This document shows, piece after piece, positions 14,566-21,203 of a stretch of 64,000 nucleotides of DNA. The notes below the pieces were generated by a model. That model searched no databases, was not told the DNA's origin, and was given only the letters and a program-made list of their open reading frames with translations. Position 1 is the stretch's first letter, and each line of letters starts with the position of its first letter. A program made the translations under genes and the position numbers. This stretch comes from Deltaproteobacteria bacterium. Lineage in GTDB: Bacteria > Myxococcota_A > UBA9160 > UBA4427. Where the stretch lies: contig JAJDAN010000066.1 of the NCBI GenBank assembly GCA_029261855.1, forward strand, positions 62,001 through 126,000, in the 5' to 3' direction.

Positions 14566-16809
14566 ATGGCCGCTGCCGTTGCTTCTATTCACCCACCCGG
14601 AGTACGTACCAACCGCTGGCCTGGGCTGTGCATGCGTTGCACCATAGACCTAGAGCCAGGCGAAGGGGTCGTCTACTACAACCCGCTGCGCGTCGTGTGC
14701 CCTGCTTGCCTGCTGCGTGAGGACGTTCGCGACGACAACGGGTTTCTAGAGCGGATCCAATTCCCGGCGGAGATCGACGGCAGAAAGTTAGATCTGCTCG
14801 ACTTCCAGAAGGCGGACGGAAGGCGGATCAGCACGACCCGCGCGCTGCTGGTTGGCTCAGCTTGCGGCACAGGAAAGACGCCGCTGTCCGCCATGGCTGC
14901 CCTTCGTGCGGACTGCGGGAATGTGATTTTCTGCCCGGCGAGCGTTCGGGAGAACTGGGTTGCTGAGATCAAGAAGTGGCGGCCTGATCTAGCGGCTGCG
15001 TCAGCGCTCAGCCAAAGTGACTTCAACCACTCGGTGCGTGAGGTCATTCGCACGCGCGGGCGAGTGATCGTGGGGAGTTTCGGTGTCCTCCCCGGCGCCC
15101 CTTGCGCTGGGTGCGTGTCCCTCAAGGCGCGGCTCAAGGCCCTGAAGAAGTGGAAGACGATCGTCTGCATGGCCTGCGACAGGCTGGATCGACCGCCCAC
15201 CGCGAAGAGTGACAACGGGAAGAAGTGCCTGCAGTGCCAGGGCGACACCTTGGCCCTCCCCGCTCCTCGGTACCACTCTAACTGGTACCCGCAGTGCAAC
15301 CACTACCCAGATCTCAACGGGGCCGCAACGCAGCACCCCCCCTACGTGGACGTGACGCTGGAGGGAATGCGCCTTCGACTCCCCTACCACCCCGCTGGAC
15401 CGGACGTGGACGACTGGCTTCGGGGGGCGGTGCGCTTGCCGCCTCGTGGGAGGGTCCCTGATTTCGAGAAGCTAGCCCCTGACAACCACCACATTCACTG
15501 CTTCGGCTGCGAGCAGGTCAATCCGCTCCCAGACGTTGGGACGAAGATCGTCCTTCTGGCCGACGAGTGCCACGCCTTCAAGAACCCCAAGAACATACGA
15601 ACCAAGTGCTGGCGCCAGTTTCGCCAGCGCGTGTGGGACGCCGGCGGCAACGTGTTCGGGCTCTCGGGCACCCCTTGCGAGGGAAAGCCCATGGAGTTCT
15701 GGGAGGTGCTCACGTCCCTTGGCCTAGAGAAGGCCGCGTTCATGCACTGGGACAACTTCAAGCGGATCTTCAACCATTGGTTCGAGAACCCTCGCGGTGA
15801 GCGCATGCCGCCGCAGGGGGCCCTCCGCGACGAGCTTCACAACCGACTCCGCCGGGTCCAGATCAACAGAACAAGAAAGGAGGTGCTCTCACAGCTCCCC
15901 CCGCGCCAAGAGCTGCGGATACCAGTCGAGATCAACCAGAAGACGATCAGCGAGGTCAACGAGGCCGTCCACCGCATGCTCGCGATCAAGCGGGCCTACG
16001 AGGACGTGCAGGCCGGCACGGTGATCCACCAGGGCACCAGGCTCTTGGACCCCTTCGATCCGCACACTGACCCTGAGGAGCGTGGCCGGCGCCGTGGAAT
16101 CTACGAGAACCGCGTCGCCTACTACTTCAAGGAGCGCCCCTGGAACGAGGACGAGGAGATCCAAGAGGCCGTTGAGCAGGCGCTGACCTCCAAAGGTCAA
16201 ATGCCCACGATCGACCAACTCTCACGGATCCGCTCCATGCTGGCGCAAGCCAAGATAAGTGCTGTTCAGCAATGGATCTCCGACCGTGAGCAGGAGGAGG
16301 AGCCGGTGATCGTGTTCAGCCAGCACGTCTCGATCCTCAAGAAGATCGCCAACTCGCGGCCTGGCTGGGCCTGCTTCTGGGGCGGCCTGACTGCTGTGAA
16401 GCGCGCGGAAATGGTGGCCGACTTCCAGTCAGGGAAGATCAAGAACGGCCTCTGTATCTCGATCGGCGCTGGCGGTGAAGGGATCACGTTGACCAGGGCC
16501 GCGGTCTGCGCGTTCGTGGACCTGTCGTTCAACCCAGCGAAGAACCACCAGGCCGAAAGTCGGTTGATCCGAATCGGCGCCGAGCAGCACGACCGAGCCG
16601 CCGCAGAGAAGGCGATCGCTGAGCTGGGCTGTACGGTGTGTTCGGTGAGCGAGGAAGGGAACGCTGTCCCCTGCTTGGAGCACAAGACGTCGATCTTGGT
16701 CGTGCGGTTCGTCGCCAAGCACGTCGTGGATCGACTGGTGCTCGACGTGTTGGAAGAGAAGGAACGGTTGTTGGAGGCGCTGGACTGGGAGGAGTTGGAG
16801 TGTGAGTAG
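14566..16809 (+). CDS. SNF2-family DNA helicase/translocase with zinc insertions, 747 aa
   Basis: Motif I is GSACGTGKT (97-105), motif II LADECHAF (DECH 333-336), then LSGTP, VFSQH, GGEGITLTRA and QAESRLIRIG, the set of SNF2/SMARCAL1-like translocases. Four CxxC pairs (CAGC 180, CMAC 201, CLQC 221, CFGC 312) lie between motifs Ia and II and would fold as two zinc knuckles, an unusual insertion. Another CxxC pair set (22-25, 45-48) precedes motif I. Likely roles are fork remodelling, annealing or displacing proteins from DNA. The ATG is six bases after the previous stop. Confidence 0.85.
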   Translation: MAAAVASIHPPGVRTNRWPGLCMRCTIDLEPGEGVVYYNPLRVVCPACLLREDVRDDNGFLERIQFPAEIDGRKLDLLDFQKADGRRISTTRALLVGSACGTGKTPLSAMAALRADCGNVIFCPASVRENWVAEIKKWRPDLAAASALSQSDFNHSVREVIRTRGRVIVGSFGVLPGAPCAGCVSLKARLKALKKWKTIVCMACDRLDRPPTAKSDNGKKCLQCQGDTLALPAPRYHSNWYPQCNHYPDLNGAATQHPPYVDVTLEGMRLRLPYHPAGPDVDDWLRGAVRLPPRGRVPDFEKLAPDNHHIHCFGCEQVNPLPDVGTKIVLLADECHAFKNPKNIRTKCWRQFRQRVWDAGGNVFGLSGTPCEGKPMEFWEVLTSLGLEKAAFMHWDNFKRIFNHWFENPRGERMPPQGALRDELHNRLRRVQINRTRKEVLSQLPPRQELRIPVEINQKTISEVNEAVHRMLAIKRAYEDVQAGTVIHQGTRLLDPFDPHTDPEERGRRRGIYENRVAYYFKERPWNEDEEIQEAVEQALTSKGQMPTIDQLSRIRSMLAQAKISAVQQWISDREQEEEPVIVFSQHVSILKKIANSRPGWACFWGGLTAVKRAEMVADFQSGKIKNGLCISIGAGGEGITLTRAAVCAFVDLSFNPAKNHQAESRLIRIGAEQHDRAAAEKAIAELGCTVCSVSEEGNAVPCLEHKTSILVVRFVAKHVVDRLVLDVLEEKERLLEALDWEELECE

Positions 16810-16999
16810 ACCCAAGGTGACCTGCCCGCCGCCAGTCCCCTCGCGGACATGCGGGCCGCGGTCCACAGGACCAGCGGAACGAGTCCAGCACGCTTGCGGG
16901 TGCTGGGAGGAGCGACAGGAGTTTGTGACCTACGCCTTCGGGGTGTGTGACGGCCACACCCAAGACCGCCATGACCCGCCCTTGGCCCCGGCCCCATGA
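16802..16999 (+). CDS. Small Cys/His protein, 65 aa
   Basis: Starts VSRPKVTCPPPVPSRTCG from a GTG that overlaps the helicase end by 8 bases. Contains HACGCWEE and a second Cys/His set (VCDGHTQDRH), suggesting one zinc site. It ends in an ATGA overlap with the regulator gene, which supports it as real. Function unknown. Confidence 0.5.
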   Translation: MSRPKVTCPPPVPSRTCGPRSTGPAERVQHACGCWEERQEFVTYAFGVCDGHTQDRHDPPLAPAP

Positions 17000-17265
17000 C
17001 GCCCAAGGAGATCCTCAGGATTCGCAGGCACCTAGGGCTGACCCAGGCTCAGCTATCCCACCTCCTAGACGTCCACGCGCTCACGGTCAGCAAGTGGGAG
17101 TGCGACCGGCTGAATCCGTCTGCTTATCAATGCGCGTTGCTACGCGCATTCGACCAGGCAGAGACCAAGCGTCCAGGCGCTGGCTGCGTGGCGGACCGAG
17201 GCTGCGTCGATCGGGGAGCGCCATACGCGATCTACATACTGCTCCGCGCGGCCTATGAAGAGTGA
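16996..17265 (+). CDS. Cro/CI-type helix-turn-helix regulator, 89 aa
   Basis: Residues 4-45 form a classic Xre/Cro HTH: ILRIRRHLGLTQAQLSHLL, then a recognition helix around HALTVSKWECDRLNPS. The C-terminal half is short with Cys residues and may help dimerise. It is a candidate binder of the palindrome at 3658-3676 or other operators (inference only). The ATG overlaps the upstream stop. Confidence 0.8.
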   Translation: MTPKEILRIRRHLGLTQAQLSHLLDVHALTVSKWECDRLNPSAYQCALLRAFDQAETKRPGAGCVADRGCVDRGAPYAIYILLRAAYEE

Positions 17266-17291
17266 GCAGGGTCTCGTGCGTTGTGTAGGCT
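17263..17291 (+). promoter_or_regulatory. Leaderless-type promoter
   Basis: TAGGCT (17286-17291) lies exactly six bases before the ATG at 17298, so the transcript should start at or next to the start codon. TGAGCA (17263-17268) at 17-base spacing is a weak -35. No Shine-Dalgarno is present. Confidence 0.45.
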
Positions 17292-17297
17292 GGGGTC

Positions 17298-17567
17298 ATG
17301 ACACTCCTCGAGACTCTGCGCACCCCGAAGATCGGCCCCTTCGCCGTGTTCGACACAGCTACGGCCCTGGCCGGCATGTGGATCGCAGCCCCTTACCTAG
17401 GGATCTCCAGGCGCCGCGCGCTGTGGGCGACCATTCCGATCGGCGTCGTGACGCACGCCGTGCTTGGGATCGACACGCCACTAAACCGCCGCGTGCTCGG
17501 ACCTGGGAACACGGGGATCAAACTGGCTGTGGGCGCGCTCACGCTCAAGGCGGTCTCGACCGACTGA
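17298..17567 (+). CDS. Small membrane protein, 89 aa
   Basis: Two or three hydrophobic helices are visible: DTATALAGMWIAAPYLGI (about 20-37), RALWATIPIGVVTHAVLGI (about 41-59) and a weaker one near the C-terminus. Positive residues between them (ISRRRAL) suggest cytoplasmic loops. This resembles small phage membrane proteins of unknown role. It appears to be transcribed from its own leaderless promoter. Confidence 0.65.
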   Translation: MTLLETLRTPKIGPFAVFDTATALAGMWIAAPYLGISRRRALWATIPIGVVTHAVLGIDTPLNRRVLGPGNTGIKLAVGALTLKAVSTD

Positions 17568-17583
17568 CCAGGCGAGGAGGGGC

Positions 17584-18054
17584 GTGACCCTCTGCACCGT
17601 GGTCAATATCACCCTCGGCCACGACTTCGACGTCTACGCCGGGCGCGCCAGGGACGGTTGGGCCGGTCTACTGGGAAACCCGTTCTTCCTCCAGTACGGT
17701 GGGACGCGCGGGGAGACCCTAGAGCGGTTCAAGCCCTACTTCTACGATCGCGTGTCCAAGGACCCTGAGTTTCGCCAGCGCGTGCTCGACTGCCGCGGCA
17801 AGCGCCTGGGCTGCTACTGCGCGCCGCTCCCCTGCCACGCCACCACGATCGCGGACTGGGTCAACGAGCAGTTCAGCGGCATGACGTTCACCGAGCGTCC
17901 CTACCGCAAGTGGACGCTGCGCGAGTGGCGCTGCTGCGGACACCTCTGGCAGCTTTTACTGACCCGCGCGTTCCCAGATCGAGTCGCGTGGGCAGGTCCC
18001 GTGTGCCCCACATGCAAGACGGACGCGGCGTGGGTGCGATCTGGGTTCGCGTAG
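17584..18054 (+). CDS. DUF4326 protein with C-terminal zinc motif, 156 aa
   Basis: The N-terminal 90 residues match the DUF4326 pattern: YAGRARDGWAGLLGNPF, GTRGETLERFKPY and GKRLGCYCAPLPCHATTIADW. The family is common in phages and its biochemical role is unknown. The C-terminus adds a Cys/His cluster (RCCGHLW, CPTCK). A GTG with GAGGAGG upstream is the start. Confidence 0.8.
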   Translation: MTLCTVVNITLGHDFDVYAGRARDGWAGLLGNPFFLQYGGTRGETLERFKPYFYDRVSKDPEFRQRVLDCRGKRLGCYCAPLPCHATTIADWVNEQFSGMTFTERPYRKWTLREWRCCGHLWQLLLTRAFPDRVAWAGPVCPTCKTDAAWVRSGFA

Positions 18055-18066
18055 AGGAGGTTTGCG

Positions 18067-18261
18067 GTGGAATACGAAATCACGTGCCGGTGCACCTGGG
18101 ACTTGCCTGACGGCGCAGAGGTCGTTCCCTATATGAGCCCAGTTGCACCAGCGTTCAAGGACGCGGACGGCAAGTACCACCCAGGACTGCCAACGCTACC
18201 GTGCCCAGCGTGCGGCAAGGTGGACCCGTTCAAGATCTCAAGCGGGTGGCACCCAGGCTAG
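18067..18261 (+). CDS. Small zinc-ribbon protein, 64 aa
   Basis: Starts VEYEITCRCTWDLPDGAE from a GTG with AGGAGG eight bases upstream. CxC near residue 7 and CPAC near residue 46 make a likely zinc ribbon. Its stop codon overlaps the stop of the convergent gene on the other strand in the sequence CTAG. Confidence 0.6.
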   Translation: MEYEITCRCTWDLPDGAEVVPYMSPVAPAFKDADGKYHPGLPTLPCPACGKVDPFKISSGWHPG

Positions 18262-19232
18262 CCGTAGACCGTTATCTGGCGCGCGATTTCCAGGAGGGCG
18301 GGCTCGAGTTGGGCGGCCTTGATCACGCGGTTAGCGACCGTCATGCAGCCTCGACTGGGCTTGGCGCCCCCTTGATCCGCCCAGCCACCTCGCTTGCGGA
18401 ATACAGTCCAGCCATGAGGGGAGCGGTAGTCCTTGACGCCAAGCCCTTTGGAGGCGTCGCACGCGAACCCCACCGCGTAGGTGGCGTCGAAGATCGAGTC
18501 TGCCAGTCGGTCAGGTGCGTCAGACCTGTGGATCAGGTCTGCGCCGAGCAGTTCACGAACCGCCGTCAAGGCGTGCACTTGGGCCCACGCTTGGGGGGCT
18601 CGTGTGTGGCGTGGATCCTCCCCCAACCCAGTTTCATGCTGCACCTTGCGCAAGTAGGCCTCAATGGGCCTAGCCTTCGCCTGATAGGCCAAATACGCCG
18701 CACCGCCGCGGGCGTTGTCGTCGTGGTAAGCAGCCAGCAACCGCCGCAGTTCCAGGTTCGCCTGCAGCGGTTTCTCAAGGTGCTCCACCGTGTCGCGTTC
18801 GGTGAGTTGGAAGGACGCGCGCACCGCGGCCTCGGCCAGCATGCGCATGACGTCCATGCCGATTGCGTCTGCGATCTTGGGCCCGATCCGGTTGAACGGT
18901 CTGATCGTGGCCAGTTCGTGCATGGGTTGGATTTCGAGGACGTCTGCGTAGGCGACCGCGGGGGGCGGGGCCTGGGTGGCGACTGTGGCCTGCAACGTGG
19001 CGGCCTGGTCCCACCCGAGGTATCCCAGCAACCTGGCCCAGTAGGCGCGCTGGGAGTTGACGTGGCTGGCGTAGGGGAACCCGTCACCAGGGGCCCGCCA
19101 CCCTTGAGGCAAGAACCAGCGGCCCTGTCGCGCCACCTCGAACAGGAGGGCCTGGGCAGCGCCAACGTCGCCCTGCTCCACGGCGCGTTGCAGGCGTCGG
19201 AATCGAGTGTCTGCGTTGCGCCTAAGCCTCAC
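18258..19232 (-). CDS. LERR-module protein, 324 aa
   Basis: The N-terminus VRLRRNADTRFRRLQRA, then VEQGDVGAAQALL, is the recurring module seen in at least six other proteins here. The rest is helical; an RTRAP/GMD-like segment has Phe-Asn-Arg-Ile-Gly (RPFNRIGPKIADAIG) and a final part with conserved Trp, Lys and Cys (HGWTVFRKRGGW, SRGCMTVANRV). No enzyme family is recognised. It is transcribed alone leftward from a leaderless-type promoter (TAGGCT six bases before GTG), divergent from the next large protein. Confidence 0.65.
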   Translation of the reverse strand: MRLRRNADTRFRRLQRAVEQGDVGAAQALLFEVARQGRWFLPQGWRAPGDGFPYASHVNSQRAYWARLLGYLGWDQAATLQATVATQAPPPAVAYADVLEIQPMHELATIRPFNRIGPKIADAIGMDVMRMLAEAAVRASFQLTERDTVEHLEKPLQANLELRRLLAAYHDDNARGGAAYLAYQAKARPIEAYLRKVQHETGLGEDPRHTRAPQAWAQVHALTAVRELLGADLIHRSDAPDRLADSIFDATYAVGFACDASKGLGVKDYRSPHGWTVFRKRGGWADQGGAKPSRGCMTVANRVIKAAQLEPALLEIARQITVYG

Positions 19233-19238
19233 CCCCCG

Positions 19239-19292
19239 AGCCTACCAACACCCCCGATCCCCGGTAGCAGGGTTCGGTGATCGCGCTAGGAT
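19239..19292. promoter_or_regulatory. Divergent pair of leaderless-type promoters
   Basis: On the minus strand TAGGCT (19244-19239) is six bases before the GTG at 19232. On the plus strand TAGGAT (19287-19292) is six bases before the ATG at 19299, with GTAGCA (19264-19269) 17 bases upstream as a possible -35. Both transcripts would lack 5' leaders. Confidence 0.5.
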
Positions 19293-19298
19293 CGCAGC

Positions 19299-21203
19299 AT
19301 GGGACGTCGTCGCCGCTCGCCGTGCGCGAGCCACTCTCACCCGCAATTGAAGCGACCTGTCTCGCGCGAGCAGGTGAGGCAGGAACTCGAGCGGTTGCAT
19401 GTCCAGGCTGGCGGCAAGTTGCCGCTGCAGTTGGACTGGACCACGGCGCTGGCCAAGACGCACCAGCGGAACCACCGGCGCTACGCGCAGGTCTGGTCGT
19501 CTTCACACCCACCGCGCTACGAGCTGGCGCCTCAGACGGTCTACTTGCCAGCGCGGCACCGCCTGGCGCTGCTGGCTCATGAGGTGGGCCACGTGCTGAA
19601 GCCGCGTGGCAGCGAGGACGACGCCGATCGCGCTGCGCGTGAAGTGCTCGGGGTCAAGATCGGCTACGACCACCGGTTTCCGGGGAAGGGCCTACAGGTG
19701 GCGCGGAACCCTCCTTCATTTCATTTTGCCAACTGGCACCTCGGCGGCCATGGCGTGCAAGACGACTACGTTCTCTACGCGCTCAAGCCAGGAACCAGCG
19801 AGCCGTCGCGCGAGAACCTCCTGGGCATGATCACCTACTCTGTGATCCGTGTGCCTTGGGAAGAAGACGACCAGGTTCATATCAGCATGATTGCGGTCCC
19901 TGAACCGCTGCGTCGCCAGGGATTGGGCACGGCGTTGTGGCGCGAGCTTGAGAGGCTTTGGCCTGGATACAGCTTTCCGCGAGGCCTGGCTACTCCAGAA
20001 GGCGCCGCGTTGCGCAGGTCGGTGGGGCGGAACCCACCCAAGCACTTCGCCGTCCGCTCCCCCGCTCAGGGCCTGGCCACGATCCGCCACCCCGCGATCA
20101 CCAAGAACTGGAAGCGGGCGCTCAAGTGGCGCCCGCGTCACCGCAAGGCTGTCCTGGTCCCCTGCGCAGGCACCAAGCCCTTTCCCGACGCCCCCAGTCA
20201 CCGCAGTGGTTACCTCCCGGCCCTGGCCGGTAAGGACGTCGATCTCTGGGTGGTGAGCGAGCCCCTAGGGATCGTGCCTTACGCCTGGAGTCGAGACTAC
20301 CCGAACGCCCACTACGACTTCCCACCAGTCCACCTGCGCGGCGCAGCTCGCGCGGAGTTGGTGAAGCGCATGGCGGTTTGGTGGACCCAGGTGGCCCCGA
20401 AGTACGACACCGTCTTCCTGGCGCTGCCCGGCCACCACCACCGCCTGATCCATGAGGTCTTGGCCAGGGTCGGCCAGCCGCGGGTTCGGGTGGTCGACGC
20501 GGGGCACAGGGCATGCCTGGACAGCGGGCGGTGCCCGCCTGGGCATGGACGCTCGACTACTCACGGCTACCGGAAGTTCCTGAGGCAGCGGGTGAACCCG
20601 GTGCGCCGCAACCCAGACCCTAGGGTCCGAGGACTCGAGCGTCGCGCCCACGCCAGCGACCCTGAAGCCCAGCGGCGTCTACAGGCCGAGTTGGTGCGCG
20701 CACAGGGCCTGACGCCCACCACGCGGCAACTTGAAGACCCGCGCACCGCAGACCGCCGCCGTGCGATCCGAGACGCGGTCGAGACCAGCCTGCACGCCCA
20801 GTTCGACAACTGGCACGACATGGACCTTCAGATCACGGAAGACATGAGCGACGAGGAGGCGTTGGCCTTCGCTGCTCAGCAACTGGCCGACGTGTTGGGA
20901 GCCACGATTCGCGCACCGGGGGGAACCTTCGAGGAGTTCGCGGGAGACTACGGGTACGGTTTCTCATTAGAAGAGCTTGCCGACTGGCCCAACCCACCCA
21001 CCTTGGTCGAGGTTGCTCAGGTCCTGGAGTCGATCATGCCCCAGCAGCGGCGGTGGCGTTTGCTCGCGCAGGTGGGCGACTTCTATGACGAGGACAACGA
21101 GGTCTGGGAGGCGCTCGAGGGTGAGTTGGGGATTGGCCGGGGTTACTTCACGGACACGCACTTGATCTCGCCTGTCATGCCGAACCGCCGGGGGCGCCGG
21201 TGA
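19299..21203 (+). CDS. Modular protein: HExxH protease-like, GNAT, DUF5591-like and LERR module, 634 aa
   Basis: Four unlike segments are separated by Arg-Asn-Pro junctions at about 136, 244 and 437. Segment 1 has HEVGH (94-98) followed by EDDADRAA, a zinc metallopeptidase-type site. Segment 2 has a GNAT acetyltransferase core with acetyl-CoA loop RRQGLG (205-210). Segment 3 (284-400) resembles the DUF5591 domain of archaeosine synthase: VLVPCAGTKPFPDAPSHR and VVSEPLGIVPYAWSRDYP. Segment 4 begins RRNPDPRVRGLERRA and is acidic and helical. The combination is not known to me. It could be a polyprotein, a multifunctional virion-injected protein or a fusion by gene loss of stops. Confidence 0.7.
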   Translation: MGRRRRSPCASHSHPQLKRPVSREQVRQELERLHVQAGGKLPLQLDWTTALAKTHQRNHRRYAQVWSSSHPPRYELAPQTVYLPARHRLALLAHEVGHVLKPRGSEDDADRAAREVLGVKIGYDHRFPGKGLQVARNPPSFHFANWHLGGHGVQDDYVLYALKPGTSEPSRENLLGMITYSVIRVPWEEDDQVHISMIAVPEPLRRQGLGTALWRELERLWPGYSFPRGLATPEGAALRRSVGRNPPKHFAVRSPAQGLATIRHPAITKNWKRALKWRPRHRKAVLVPCAGTKPFPDAPSHRSGYLPALAGKDVDLWVVSEPLGIVPYAWSRDYPNAHYDFPPVHLRGAARAELVKRMAVWWTQVAPKYDTVFLALPGHHHRLIHEVLARVGQPRVRVVDAGHRACLDSGRCPPGHGRSTTHGYRKFLRQRVNPVRRNPDPRVRGLERRAHASDPEAQRRLQAELVRAQGLTPTTRQLEDPRTADRRRAIRDAVETSLHAQFDNWHDMDLQITEDMSDEEALAFAAQQLADVLGATIRAPGGTFEEFAGDYGYGFSLEELADWPNPPTLVEVAQVLESIMPQQRRWRLLAQVGDFYDEDNEVWEALEGELGIGRGYFTDTHLISPVMPNRRGRR

